Source: Magnetococcales bacterium | GTDB lineage: Bacteria > Pseudomonadota > Magnetococcia > Magnetococcales > Magnetaquicoccaceae | Direction of reading: 5' to 3' | Length of the DNA stretch: 64,000 bases | NCBI GenBank assembly: GCA_015234115.1 | Contig: JADFWP010000002.1 | Coordinates: forward strand, 1-64,000 | Shown: positions 18,008 to 27,172 of the stretch, piece by piece | Layout: each line of letters opens with the position of its first letter | Position numbering within the stretch: the stretch's first letter is position 1 | Translations under genes and position numbers: made by a program | The notes under the pieces: generated by a model | Told to the model about the DNA's origin: nothing | What the model saw: the letters and a program-made list of their open reading frames with translations, nothing else | Databases searched by the model: none

Positions 18008-18444
18008 GATTCCTTCCCAGACACGTTGTCCTGATCGCCCTGGCAGCCGTGGTCGCGGGCTGTCAGACCACGCAGCGTCCGGTCGCAGCCGGTGGCCCGA
18101 TGAGCGCGGCCAGCAAAATCGAAGAGATGGGCGTCATGAATAAGCTGGTGCCGGGCGAAATCCGGGTGGGACGCCGCAACAACCTCTTGAACATCCAGGC
18201 CGAGGTGGTCAATCCCACCAGCGATGACGAGCAGTTGTTCTACCGCTTCAAATGGCTGGATGCCTCCGGTTTTCTGGCCTGGGACGAAGAGCCCTGGAAG
18301 CCGCTGCTGATCCATGGTCAACAGAAACAATATCTGCGCACGGTCGCCCCCACCCCCAAAGCCGTGGATTTCCGGATCGAAATGCACACTTCGGACAACT
18401 CCCCGGTGGATCTTTTTTCCAATCAGCCCCAGAAGCCCTTGTGA
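18004..18444 (+). CDS. YcfL-like lipoprotein (DUF1425)
   Basis: 146 residues with lipobox VVAGC (C20). The mature part is a small beta-sandwich-type domain: INVRVGRRN-like RVGRRNNLLNIQAEVVNPT, LFYRFKWLDASGF, then APTPKAVDFRIEM. This matches the YcfL family, whose gene lies next to lpoB in E. coli. The ATG overlaps the previous stop (ATGA), so translation is coupled. The exact role of YcfL is not known; here it sits in the same LpoB-containing operon. Confidence 0.82.
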   Translation: MRFLPRHVVLIALAAVVAGCQTTQRPVAAGGPMSAASKIEEMGVMNKLVPGEIRVGRRNNLLNIQAEVVNPTSDDEQLFYRFKWLDASGFLAWDEEPWKPLLIHGQQKQYLRTVAPTPKAVDFRIEMHTSDNSPVDLFSNQPQKPL

Positions 18445-18461
18445 CAAGGAGTCGATGAATC

Positions 18462-19091
18462 ATGTTCGAGATGAATAGAAATCTTCAGCAGGCAGCCGTC
18501 CTGGCATTGGCGTTGGGGCTGTTGTCGGGTTGCAACAGCGTGAACTCCTCCTCGTCGCCGAGCGTCGGCTCCTCTGCGGTCCAGTATGGCGATGCCAAGG
18601 CCGTCGAGACCGTGACCAACGAATTCGGTTCCACCGATCTCCAGACCATTGCCGAAAGCATGACCCGTTCCATGCTCCAGTCGTCGGTGATCGCCCGCGC
18701 TCCGGGCACCCGCCCCCTGCTGACCGTGGCCGAAGTCAAGAACAAAACCAGTGAATATGTGGATACGCGAGCCATTACCGATACCATCCGCTCCCAACTG
18801 CTCAAGAGCGGTTCGGTGCGGTTCGCAGTCGATGCTGCCGCCATGCAGAACCAGACCGAAGAGTTGATCCGCCAGAATCAGACCGGACTCTACAACAAGA
18901 ATACGGTCAAGAAGATCGGCAAAATGGAAGGCGCGGATTATCGCATGGAAGGCAATATCGTCTCCATCGTCAAAAAAACCGCCGACCTCCAGGATGTCTG
19001 GTACAAATTCAATCTCCAGTTGATTCACATCGAGTCCGGCACCATCGAGTGGTCCGACGAAAAGGAGATTCGCAAGACCTCCAAGCGTTAA
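18462..19091 (+). CDS. lpoB: penicillin-binding protein activator LpoB-like lipoprotein
   Basis: 209 residues. Lipobox LLSGC gives lipidated C24, then a Ser-rich linker (VNSSSSPSVGSS) and a compact alpha/beta domain with LLTVAEVKNKTSEYVDT, ITDTIRSQLLKSGSVRFA and GADYRMEGNIVSI. These are marks of LpoB, the outer-membrane activator of the peptidoglycan synthase PBP1B. The linker is shorter than in E. coli LpoB. AAGGAG lies upstream of the start. It is the third gene of the lipoprotein operon. Confidence 0.85.
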   Translation: MFEMNRNLQQAAVLALALGLLSGCNSVNSSSSPSVGSSAVQYGDAKAVETVTNEFGSTDLQTIAESMTRSMLQSSVIARAPGTRPLLTVAEVKNKTSEYVDTRAITDTIRSQLLKSGSVRFAVDAAAMQNQTEELIRQNQTGLYNKNTVKKIGKMEGADYRMEGNIVSIVKKTADLQDVWYKFNLQLIHIESGTIEWSDEKEIRKTSKR

Positions 19092-19117
19092 TCCTCTGAA
19101 AAGGTAAGGAGTGGTCC

Positions 19118-19933
19118 ATGTGCGCGCGCCTGACAGTGCTGGTTGTTTCATTCTGGCTGATCCTGGGAACCCTTCCGGCCTGGTCTGCTTCCAAAGCGGT
19201 CAGGGAGTCCGGTCCACCGCGTATTGCCGTGACCGATCTGACCTACGAAGACAAGGTGCAGGAATATTTCCGCAATGTGGACATGAGACAACAGGATGCC
19301 CGACCGGGACGGGGCCGCTATGGCGAGCGGGAGAGTTCGGTCAGCTATCAGTCGCAAGAGGGGACGCGCATCATCATCGATCGCGGTGAATTGCACAAAT
19401 TCACCAGTGATATCAAAGGAGAACTCATCAAAGCCGGCTACCCGCTGGTTCAGGGACGCCCCTTTGCCATGAAAGATCAGGAGCGGATCTTCGACATCAT
19501 CGCCCGCATCAAGAAAGGCGATTACAGCGGCGCGGATTATGTGCTGTTCGGGACCGTGAGCAGTCTGGAATTCCGGAACGAGACCACCCCGGTCTCTGGC
19601 AGCCAAACCGTGTCCCACGCCCTCAATCTGGAACTGGTGGTTGATTTCAGTCTGATCAACACCAAAACGTTCGCGGTGTCTGCTGCCTTCAACGCCATGG
19701 GGGTCGGCTCGGATGTGCGTCTTCAGGAGTCCGCAGCCGCCCGCGTGTCGTTGAGCCAGGGACGGGTGATGGCAGAGGCTTCCAAAAACATCGCCCAGGA
19801 GGTGATTCGCCAACTGTCCGAGCAGATCAGACTGCCCGGAGGCGATCCTGTGGGCGCAGGACGGTCGGGCATGCCGCGTCAGAGCTATCCAAACTATGGT
19901 GAACCCCCGGAAGAGGTGATCATTTACAAATGA
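19118..19933 (+). CDS. exported CsgG/LpoB-like envelope protein
   Basis: 271 residues with a classical signal peptide ending AWSA, without a lipobox. The mature domain has the CsgG/LpoB-like layout: RIAVTDLTYEDKVQEYF near the start, FTSDIKGELIKAGYPLVQG, then a DYVLFGTVSSLEF strand and a long SLINTKTFAVSAAF region. It may be a paralogue of the preceding LpoB-like domain that lost lipidation. It ends the operon with a Pro/Tyr-rich tail. GTAAGGAG lies before the ATG. Periplasmic location predicted; target unknown. Confidence 0.7.
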   Translation: MCARLTVLVVSFWLILGTLPAWSASKAVRESGPPRIAVTDLTYEDKVQEYFRNVDMRQQDARPGRGRYGERESSVSYQSQEGTRIIIDRGELHKFTSDIKGELIKAGYPLVQGRPFAMKDQERIFDIIARIKKGDYSGADYVLFGTVSSLEFRNETTPVSGSQTVSHALNLELVVDFSLINTKTFAVSAAFNAMGVGSDVRLQESAAARVSLSQGRVMAEASKNIAQEVIRQLSEQIRLPGGDPVGAGRSGMPRQSYPNYGEPPEEVIIYK

Positions 19934-20088
19934 TCATTCGTTTCTTTTGCAGCACAGCAGCAACGATGAATCGATAAAATGGGGACTGTCGGGCCTGTCA
20001 TTGTTCGTAAAATGTGCTACTATGGTCCGCAGGGTTTCCGGGGGAGCACGGGGGAGCAAGGTTCCCATGGATTGAGGGCGGATGGCGG

Positions 20089-20781
20089 ATGCGTGAGATA
20101 ACAGGGCTGGACATCAAGGACTTCCTGCTGATCTTTCAGCAGGTTGGTTTTTTCGATCCCTTCTCGGACGAAGAACGTCGGGCTTTGGCAGGCGGTTATA
20201 CCCATGTGGTCGCTTACGACGTTGGCGAATATCTGATCCAGGAGGGCAGCTCCGAGGAACGCAGTTTTTTTCTGTTGCTTTCCGGGGGGGCGAGCGTGGT
20301 CAAGCAGGGGGCGAGCATTCCCCTGGCCTCCATGGTCCCTGGCGATTTTTTTGGCGAGGTCTCTTTTCTCACCACCCGGTCACGCACCTCCAACGTGATC
20401 GTTCATCCTCCCGATGCCGATCTCGATGCAACCCCCACCATTCCCAATCTGTTTGGTCTCGGCCTGACCAGTGCCTTGCAATCGGCCACTGCCACGGTTT
20501 TGCGTTTCGACCACGCGCTGATGACCAGTCTGGATCCGCTGCTGCGCATCAAGATCAAAGACCAGATCATCCAGCATCTCACCGAGCGGGTGGACCGGAT
20601 GCACGAACAGGTGGTGCGTGTCACAGGTCACGATCCCATGCTCAGCGTGGATCCGGAACTCGAAGATCAATTGCGCGAAGGTCACAATCCTTTGGCCGAA
20701 CGAGAACGCACCAAGGATCGCCTGATCGAACAACTGGCTGCTTTTCTCGATGAACTCAACCAGAGTCTGGTGGGGTGTTGA
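20089..20781 (+). CDS. cyclic-nucleotide-binding domain protein
   Basis: 230 residues. Residues 12-135 form a cNMP-binding beta-roll: FQQVGFFDPFSDEERRALA, DVGEYLIQEGSSEERSFFLLLSG and SMVPGDFFGEVSFLTTRSRTSNV, with the phosphate-cassette position FFGEVSFLTTRSRT. After it comes a helical region with RVDRMHEQVVR and a charged C-terminal helix. There is no HTH domain, so this is not a CRP-type regulator. ATG 20089 was preferred to an upstream ATG at 20014. It is probably a cAMP, cGMP or similar sensor acting by protein contact. The window also encodes two class III cyclase domains, but a link is only inference. Confidence 0.82.
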   Translation: MREITGLDIKDFLLIFQQVGFFDPFSDEERRALAGGYTHVVAYDVGEYLIQEGSSEERSFFLLLSGGASVVKQGASIPLASMVPGDFFGEVSFLTTRSRTSNVIVHPPDADLDATPTIPNLFGLGLTSALQSATATVLRFDHALMTSLDPLLRIKIKDQIIQHLTERVDRMHEQVVRVTGHDPMLSVDPELEDQLREGHNPLAERERTKDRLIEQLAAFLDELNQSLVGC

Positions 20782-20847
20782 CACCGTGACCATGCCGGTG
20801 CCGGGAGCGGAGGGCGGTTTGCTGCGGATGGCAGCGGCGGGTGTCTC

Positions 20848-21432
20848 ATGGTAAGGGTCTCGGGAGGAAGCTTGCGGGGACGGGGACTGTTGACCCCGCC
20901 GGATGAACGGGTCCGTCCCACCACCGGGCGGATGCGGGAAATGATCTTTTCGATCCTCGGCAGTCGCCTGATCGGAGCGCGGGTGTTGGATCTGTTCGCC
21001 GGCAGCGGTGTGCTGGGCATCGAATCCGTGAGCCGGGGAGCGGCCAGCGCCTGTTTCGTGGAACTGGATCGGGGGGTGGCCCGGTTGCTTCATGCCAATC
21101 TGGTGAGCTGCGGGATCGAACATGCCAGCACGCTGATCGAGGATTCGGTGGTGCGGCCCGGAGTCGATGAGAGGATTCAAAGGGATCTGAAAATCCGTTG
21201 CAATGTTTTTGCTCCCTTTGATCTGCTCTTCATGGATCCTCCCTATCGTCAGGGTCTGGTTCCGGCAACCCTCGAAATGCTGGCTGCCTCAACCCTGCTG
21301 GCACCCGGAGCCGTGGCTGTGGCAGAACATGAAGCGGGAATTGTGGGAAAAGGGGTTGCTCCGGCCTGGCGTCCGATGCAAAATCGTCGTCATGGGGAGA
21401 CCCAAATCTCTTTTTGGCAATGGAGTGGTTGA
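20848..21432 (+). CDS. rsmD: 16S rRNA guanine-N2 methyltransferase (RsmD)
   Basis: 194 residues. SAM-dependent methylase of G966 in 16S rRNA. Seen: VSGGSLRGRGLLTP and RPTTGRMREMIFSIL at the N-terminus, the SAM loop DLFAGSGVLGIE at 48-59, VELDRG, and the catalytic motif DPPY at 130-133. Followed by coaD, the common rsmD-coaD pairing. The start has a weak ribosome site but gives the normal family N-terminus. Confidence 0.92.
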   Translation: MVRVSGGSLRGRGLLTPPDERVRPTTGRMREMIFSILGSRLIGARVLDLFAGSGVLGIESVSRGAASACFVELDRGVARLLHANLVSCGIEHASTLIEDSVVRPGVDERIQRDLKIRCNVFAPFDLLFMDPPYRQGLVPATLEMLAASTLLAPGAVAVAEHEAGIVGKGVAPAWRPMQNRRHGETQISFWQWSG

Positions 21433-21447
21433 CCACGGAAGGAGTGC

Positions 21448-21951
21448 ATGAACAGAATCGCGGTTTATCCGGGGACTTTCGACCCCGTGACCTTTGGCCA
21501 CCTCGACATCATTCGTCGCGGTGCCTTGTTGGTGGACCGGCTGGTGGTGGCGGTCGCGGTCAACACCGAAAAACAATTTCTTTTCACCACTCAGGAGCGG
21601 ATCGATTTTCTGCGCGCTGCGGTGAAAAACATTCCAGGGGTCGAAGTGTGCCAGATGGATGGATTGCTGGTCCATTTCGTCGAACAACTGGGTGCCCACT
21701 TCGTGCTGCGCGGTCTGCGGGCGGTTTCGGACTTCGAATACGAATTCCAGATGGCTGGCATGAACCGGAAACTCAACGCCGATGTGGAAACCGTGTTTCT
21801 GGTTTCCGGGGAAGAGACCCTGTTTCTGTCGTCCCGCCTGGTCAAGGAGATCGCCGGCATGGGAGGGGATGTGAGCCGTTTCACTCCTGCCGATGTCATC
21901 CCTGAATTGCGTCGTCGCATGATGGTGCGGTTGGGACGGGGGATGGGTTGA
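21448..21951 (+). CDS. coaD: phosphopantetheine adenylyltransferase
   Basis: 167 residues, standard length. Converts 4'-phosphopantetheine and ATP to dephospho-CoA in CoA synthesis. The nucleotidyltransferase motif YPGTFDPVTFGHLDII, then LRGLRAVSDFEYEFQMAGMN and LSSRLVKEIAG are family-diagnostic. GGAAGGAG precedes the ATG. Its stop overlaps the TTG start of miaB. Confidence 0.95.
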   Translation: MNRIAVYPGTFDPVTFGHLDIIRRGALLVDRLVVAVAVNTEKQFLFTTQERIDFLRAAVKNIPGVEVCQMDGLLVHFVEQLGAHFVLRGLRAVSDFEYEFQMAGMNRKLNADVETVFLVSGEETLFLSSRLVKEIAGMGGDVSRFTPADVIPELRRRMMVRLGRGMG

Positions 21952-23264
21952 AGAAGCTCCATATCAAGAACTATGGCTGTCAGATGAATGTGCACGACGC
22001 GGGACGCATGGCGGCGTTGCTGCACGACACCATGGGCTATGAGAGCGTCGAGGAGCCGGTGGAAGCGGATCTGATCATCCTCAACACCTGCCACATCCGC
22101 GAAAAGGCCGCCGAAAAGATTTTCTCCGAGCTGGGACGGCTGCGCAAACTGGTGGACGGGCGTCCGGTGATCTTTGCCGTGGGCGGCTGTGTCGGACAGG
22201 CCGAAGGAGAGGCCATTTTCAAGCGCGCGCCGTTTGTCAGCCTGGTCTTCGGCCCGCAGAACTATCACCGGCTGCCCGCCATGCTCGCACGGCTGGAGCG
22301 GGAAGGGGGACGGATCGGCGATCAGCAGGAGTCTGTGGATGCCAAGTTCGACGCCCTGCCTGCCATCACCGCTCCCGGCCCGATCGCGTCGGTGGTGGTG
22401 CAGGAAGGGTGCAACCGTTTCTGCACCTACTGCGTGGTGCCTTTCACCCGTGGTCGCGAGTGGAGCCGACCGGTCGAGGCCATCCTCGACGAAACCCTGG
22501 GCCTGGTCCGGGCCGGAGCGCGGGAAATCCATCTGCTTGGCCAAAACGTCAACGCCTATCAGGCCATGGCGCGTGACGGGGTGGTGTACGATCTGGCCCT
22601 GCTGATCCGGCAGGTGGCGCTGTTGCCTGGCGTGGAACGGATCCGTTTCGTCACCTCCCATCCCGCAGACATGAACGATGACCTGGTGGAGATCTTCGCC
22701 CAGGTGGAGAGCTTGTGTCCCTATCTCCATCTGCCGATTCAGAGCGGATCGGATCGGATCCTGGCCCGCATGGAACGGGGTCATACCGTGGCCGATTATC
22801 TTGGCTGGATCGACAGGCTGCGGCAGGTTGCTCCGGGCATTGCCTTGGCTTCGGATTTCATCGTCGGTTTTCCGGGCGAAACCGAGGACGACTTCCAGGA
22901 GACGCTGGATCTGGCCAATCGGGTCGGATTCGATCATGCCTATTCTTTTGTCTTCTCCTCCCGTCCCGGCACCGCAGCCGCCGATCTCAACGATCCGGTC
23001 GCGCTGGAGGTGGCCCAGCACCGTCTGGCCCGCTTGCAGGAGGCCTTGCAGGCCACCCAGTTGGAAAAGAATCGGGCGCGGGTCGATTGCGTCGAATCGG
23101 TGCTGGTCGAAGGGTGGTCACGACGCGGCGCGGGAGATTTGACCGGTCGCACCCAGCACAATCGCACCGTCAATTTCCCCGGAGAAGAACACCATATCGG
23201 GCAGGTGGTGCCCGTGCGGATCACCGAGGGGCTGCCCAACTCGCTGCGGGGTCGGCTGGCCTGA
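21948..23264 (+). CDS. miaB: tRNA-2-methylthio-N6-dimethylallyladenosine synthase MiaB
   Basis: 438 residues. Radical-SAM methylthiotransferase acting on i6A37 of tRNA. It has the N-terminal UPF0004 domain with the auxiliary-cluster cysteines (NYGCQMN, NTCHIREKA, GGCVGQ), the radical-SAM motif CNRFCTYC in QEGCNRFCTYCVVPFTRG, and a C-terminal TRAM domain (GRTQHNRTVNF). It starts at a TTG that overlaps the coaD stop. In many proteobacteria miaB leads the phoH-ybeY-lnt cluster, as here. Confidence 0.95.
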   Translation: MKKLHIKNYGCQMNVHDAGRMAALLHDTMGYESVEEPVEADLIILNTCHIREKAAEKIFSELGRLRKLVDGRPVIFAVGGCVGQAEGEAIFKRAPFVSLVFGPQNYHRLPAMLARLEREGGRIGDQQESVDAKFDALPAITAPGPIASVVVQEGCNRFCTYCVVPFTRGREWSRPVEAILDETLGLVRAGAREIHLLGQNVNAYQAMARDGVVYDLALLIRQVALLPGVERIRFVTSHPADMNDDLVEIFAQVESLCPYLHLPIQSGSDRILARMERGHTVADYLGWIDRLRQVAPGIALASDFIVGFPGETEDDFQETLDLANRVGFDHAYSFVFSSRPGTAAADLNDPVALEVAQHRLARLQEALQATQLEKNRARVDCVESVLVEGWSRRGAGDLTGRTQHNRTVNFPGEEHHIGQVVPVRITEGLPNSLRGRLA

Positions 23265-24362
23265 ATGATGGAACCCCCTGTTTTATCCTCTTCGACGAAT
23301 TCATTTCAGAATCCTCTACGGACAACCGTAAAGAACCCCATGCCCGACGCTGCGGTCGTGATCGCGGAGGAGCCGGAGGAAGGGGAGACGCGACGCATCA
23401 TCCTCACCTTTCCGAACAATCAATTGGCTGCTGCGCTGTTCGGGGCGTTGGACCTCCATTTGCGGCTCGTGGAACAAAGGATGGGCGTGGAGCTGCATCC
23501 GGTGGGCAATCGTGTCACCCTGATCGCCGCACCCGAACGGGCCAGACCGGTGCAACAGTTGCTTTTGGCCCTTTATGCGGCCCTGGAACAGGGGCAGAAT
23601 GTGGATCTGGCACGGGTGGAGGCGGGTATGCTGGCATTGGAACTTCCCGAAGGGTCGGCGGATCCATTGTCAGAACAGTGCCTGTTGCGCACGCCGTTGC
23701 GGGAGATTCATCCGCGCACCCCGCGCCAGGCCGAATATCTGCGTGAACTGAACCGTTCACCGGTGGTGTTCGCCATTGGTCCGGCTGGCACGGGCAAGAC
23801 CTATCTGGCCGTGGCCGCTGCGGTGATGGATTTTGTCGAGGGACGCACGGCTCGCATCGTGTTGACCCGTCCGGCGGTCGAAGCCGGGGAACATCTCGGA
23901 TTTCTGCCCGGAGATTTGCAGGACAAGGTGGATCCCTATTTGCGTCCCTTGTATGATGCGTTGCATGACATGCTCGGTTTCGAGAAGGTGGAACGGATGT
24001 TGAGCCGCAATCAGCTGGAAATCGCCCCCCTGGCCTTTATGCGGGGTCGCACGTTGACCGAAGCCTCCATCATTCTGGACGAGGCGCAGAACACCACGGT
24101 GGAACAGATGAAAATGTTCCTGACCCGTCTGGGAGAGGGGTCGCGGGTGGTGGTCTCCGGGGACATCACCCAGGTCGATCTGCCCACCCATCGTCGTTCG
24201 GGTCTGGCCCATGCCGTGGAGGTGCTGCGCCGGGTCGAGGGGATCTCCTTTGTCTGGTTCACCCATCGTGATGTGGTCCGCCATCCTCTGGTGCGACGAA
24301 TCGTCCAGGCCTACGAGGAAGCCGCCGCCCGAGAGGGCATGGCAGAGGGAAGAGGCGCATGA
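23265..24362 (+). CDS. PhoH-like ATPase (YbeZ type)
   Basis: 365 residues. Cytoplasmic ATPase with Walker A GPAGTGKTYLAVAAAV and Walker B IILDEAQNTT, plus LTRPAVEAGEHLGFLPGD and VVSGDITQVDLP, typical of PhoH/YbeZ. These proteins work with YbeY in rRNA maturation and RNA quality control. An N-terminal KH-like region precedes the ATPase. The start is uncertain: ATG 23265 directly follows the miaB stop, while ATG 23340 (MPDAAVVIAEE) is an alternative that would remove a non-conserved leader. Confidence 0.92.
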   Translation: MMEPPVLSSSTNSFQNPLRTTVKNPMPDAAVVIAEEPEEGETRRIILTFPNNQLAAALFGALDLHLRLVEQRMGVELHPVGNRVTLIAAPERARPVQQLLLALYAALEQGQNVDLARVEAGMLALELPEGSADPLSEQCLLRTPLREIHPRTPRQAEYLRELNRSPVVFAIGPAGTGKTYLAVAAAVMDFVEGRTARIVLTRPAVEAGEHLGFLPGDLQDKVDPYLRPLYDALHDMLGFEKVERMLSRNQLEIAPLAFMRGRTLTEASIILDEAQNTTVEQMKMFLTRLGEGSRVVVSGDITQVDLPTHRRSGLAHAVEVLRRVEGISFVWFTHRDVVRHPLVRRIVQAYEEAAAREGMAEGRGA

Positions 24363-24407
24363 ACACCGCGAATGCATCGATGATCCCTCGGATACGGAGA
24401 GGGCGCC

Positions 24408-26741
24408 ATGGCCGTTGAACGCGAAAAGTGGGTGGATCGGTTGCGGGGACGCCCTGCGGATGGCATGGGTTTCTTCTCGCTGACGGTTTTTGTCGATTTG
24501 GGTCTTTTTTTTCTGCTGGTGGCGTTGCTGACGGTGATTTTTTCACCCGTGGTGCTGCGTCCTTTGTATTTGCCCCAGGTCGGGGATATTGCCACACGAG
24601 ACATCAAGGCGGATCGGGATCTGTTGGTCGAGGATGCCGAAACCACGCGGAAACGACGGATGGAGGCGGCGGCCACGGCAGTACCGGTGTACGACTGGGA
24701 TCCGGGCATGATGGAAACCGTGGCCCGGCGCATTGGCGAGCATTTGAAATGGCTGGACGAATCGCGCCTGGTCACCCCGCGCCCGGATCGGGAACAGTTG
24801 CGGGATGCCTTTTTCGAGCGGCTCGAAGACATGGTGGACGAAAGCGCTTTTTCCGCCCTGATGAACATGAAAGAGCTGAATCTGCTGGCCACGGACATCT
24901 CGGCTTGGCTGAGCGAACACAGTCAGATTCGTGTGGTGAGCGGTCCGGAAGTATTGAACGATCTGGCGCACAATCCCTTTGTGATTCACAACATGGGCGA
25001 CGAGGAGATCCGCACCACGGCAGCCAGCGGCGCCACGGGTCTGATGGATCTGGTCGGCATGCGGCGGATGCTGGAAAAGTCGGCGGAGCAACGGTTTGCC
25101 CATCTGCCCGAACCTGTGCTCAAGTGGGTGCTGGATCAGGTGAGCATCTACATCCGTCCCACGCTGGTGCTGAATCTGGCCGAAACCAAAACCCGACGTG
25201 ATCAGGCGGCTGCGGTCGTGGATCCGGTTTTCTACCGTGTGCGGCGCGGTCAGATGGTAATTCAGGAAGGGGCCGAGGTCACGGATGCGGCCCGCCTCAA
25301 GATCGATGCTTTGAACCAGAACCGCTGGACCGGAAAAATGGCCCTGAACATCATCGGGCTGGCCATGGCCTTGTTGTTGTTCATGTGGCTCGGGCGCAAG
25401 TTCCTGATCACCACCTCGACGGACTTTCCCAAGGATCGCAAAACGCTGTACATTCTCGGCACCATTTTGCTGGTTACCTCGCTTTTGTCCAGCATCACCT
25501 TTACCATTGGCCAGGGTCTGGCGGAAATTTTCGGCTGGCCCACCCGCATGGCCGCCTATCTGCCGTTGGCGGCATTGGGGTCGGCCATGGCCTCGTTGAC
25601 CATTGGCGCCCGTGCCGGGATTCCGGGTGGCGCGTTGATGCTCGGGGCCTTGGTTTCGTTTCTGTGCGCTTTGGAATCCGATGGCGGGTTGCCGATTTTT
25701 CTGTATTTCATGGTGGGATCCCTGGTGGGCGGAGCCACCCTGCGGGTCTGCCGCAAACGCTATGACGTGCTGATCGCCGGATTCTGGATCGGTCTGGCTC
25801 AGACCATCACCGTGCCGGCGGTGGAGTTGCTGTCGGATCGTTCGCCGAGCTGGGACTGGACGCTGGGCGGTGGCGTGGCCATGACCAGTGGCATGTTGAT
25901 CGGCCTGTGGGGTTTGGCTCTGATTCCGTTGTTTGAATTTCTTTTCAATATCACCACCGATTCCCGCTTGCTGGAGTTGGCCTCCGGGGATCATCCGTTG
26001 CTGAAAAACCTGTCGTTGCGCAGTCCCGGCACCTATCACCATTCGGTGATGATGGGCAATCTGGCCGAGGCTGCCGCCGAGAGCATCGGCGCCAATCCGC
26101 TCATGGCCCGCGTGATGGCGCTGTATCACGATGTGGGCAAGATGAACAAACCCCATTATTTCGTCGAAAACCAGTCGGGCGAGAACCGGCACGATCATCT
26201 GTCGCCTTCGATGTCGGTCAAGGTGATCCAGGGGCATGTCAAGGATGGGGTGGAGATGGTGCGGGAGTACAAACTGGGCGGTCCGATCCTGGAGGCGGTC
26301 ACCACCCATCATGGCAACTCGCTGCTGCAATTCTTTTACAACCGCGCGGTGAACCAGGCGGCCAAACGGGGCGAAAAGATCGCCGACGCCGATTTCCGTT
26401 ATCCCGGTCCCAAGCCCCAATCCAAAGAGGGGGGCATCCTGATGATGGCCGATTCGGTGGAAGCGGCGGCGCGCACGCTCAAGACCCCCTCTCCGGCCCA
26501 GATTCAATCCCTGGTTTCACGCATTGTGGCTTCCAAGATCGCCGATGGTCAGTTGCAGGAGTGTCGTTTGACCTTGCAGGAGATTGCCCGCATCGAAGAG
26601 GCTTTTACCCGGGTGCTGACCCTGGGCTTTTATCATCGCCGGATCGAATATCCGGATCAGGTCAAAAAACGGATGGAAGGAGCCCGTCATGGAGGCCACA
26701 GTTCTGGTAAACCTGTCGTCGCCCCAGTGGCCCGCAGTTGA
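24408..26741 (+). CDS. 7TM-HD family membrane phosphohydrolase (PgpH-like)
   Basis: 777 residues: a membrane helix near 20-45, a large extracytoplasmic domain at about 50-300, seven closely spaced hydrophobic helices at about 305-515, and a cytoplasmic HD domain with YHHSVMMGNLAEAA and, near residue 575, ALYHDVGKM, then HHGNSLLQFF. The HD pair is intact (HDVGK instead of the more usual HDIGK). In Firmicutes the relative PgpH degrades c-di-AMP; the substrate in proteobacteria is not established. It lies between phoH and ybeY, and its end overlaps ybeY by 53 bases. Confidence 0.88.
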   Translation: MAVEREKWVDRLRGRPADGMGFFSLTVFVDLGLFFLLVALLTVIFSPVVLRPLYLPQVGDIATRDIKADRDLLVEDAETTRKRRMEAAATAVPVYDWDPGMMETVARRIGEHLKWLDESRLVTPRPDREQLRDAFFERLEDMVDESAFSALMNMKELNLLATDISAWLSEHSQIRVVSGPEVLNDLAHNPFVIHNMGDEEIRTTAASGATGLMDLVGMRRMLEKSAEQRFAHLPEPVLKWVLDQVSIYIRPTLVLNLAETKTRRDQAAAVVDPVFYRVRRGQMVIQEGAEVTDAARLKIDALNQNRWTGKMALNIIGLAMALLLFMWLGRKFLITTSTDFPKDRKTLYILGTILLVTSLLSSITFTIGQGLAEIFGWPTRMAAYLPLAALGSAMASLTIGARAGIPGGALMLGALVSFLCALESDGGLPIFLYFMVGSLVGGATLRVCRKRYDVLIAGFWIGLAQTITVPAVELLSDRSPSWDWTLGGGVAMTSGMLIGLWGLALIPLFEFLFNITTDSRLLELASGDHPLLKNLSLRSPGTYHHSVMMGNLAEAAAESIGANPLMARVMALYHDVGKMNKPHYFVENQSGENRHDHLSPSMSVKVIQGHVKDGVEMVREYKLGGPILEAVTTHHGNSLLQFFYNRAVNQAAKRGEKIADADFRYPGPKPQSKEGGILMMADSVEAAARTLKTPSPAQIQSLVSRIVASKIADGQLQECRLTLQEIARIEEAFTRVLTLGFYHRRIEYPDQVKKRMEGARHGGHSSGKPVVAPVARS

Positions 26742-27168
26742 GGAAGAGCGGGTCGCGCGCGCTGTTCTGGCCACCCTGGAGGTCGAAGGGCGCGCCACCG
26801 AAGAGATCGAGGTAGGGGTATTGCTCACCGACGATGCCGAGTCTCAACAACTCAATCGGACCCATCGCGGTCTGGATCGTCCGGCCAATGTGCTCTCCTT
26901 TGCCATGGAAGATGGCGAAGATTTTCCGGATCCCGAGGGTGGACCGGTGTTGCTGGGCGATATCGTCATCCCCTTCGAGACCACACAACGGGAGGCCGGA
27001 GAATTGGGCATCTCCGTCGAGGCCCGTCTGCTTCATCTGGTGGTGCACGGGGTGCTGCATCTGCTTGGTTATGACCATGAGCGTTCTTCTCAGGATGCGG
27101 AGCGTCAGGAGACTCGCGAGGTGATCATTCTGGCCCGACTGGGACTTGCCAATCCCTATGAGGGGTGA
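26689..27168 (+). CDS. ybeY: endoribonuclease YbeY
   Basis: 159 residues. Metal-dependent RNase for 16S rRNA 3' maturation and ribosome quality control. The zinc motif HGVLHLLGYDH gives H120, H124 and H130. LNRTHRGLDRPANVLSF and LLGDIVIP are family-typical. The ATG has AAGGAG upstream and lies inside the 3' end of the 7TM-HD gene in another frame. The next gene, lnt, starts four bases after the stop. Confidence 0.95.
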   Translation: MEATVLVNLSSPQWPAVEEERVARAVLATLEVEGRATEEIEVGVLLTDDAESQQLNRTHRGLDRPANVLSFAMEDGEDFPDPEGGPVLLGDIVIPFETTQREAGELGISVEARLLHLVVHGVLHLLGYDHERSSQDAERQETREVIILARLGLANPYEG

Positions 27169-27172
27169 GCGG

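Noticed and set aside
24543-26507. Long leftward frame over the 7TM-HD gene
   Set aside because: Gln/His/Gly-rich shadow of a clear membrane protein gene.
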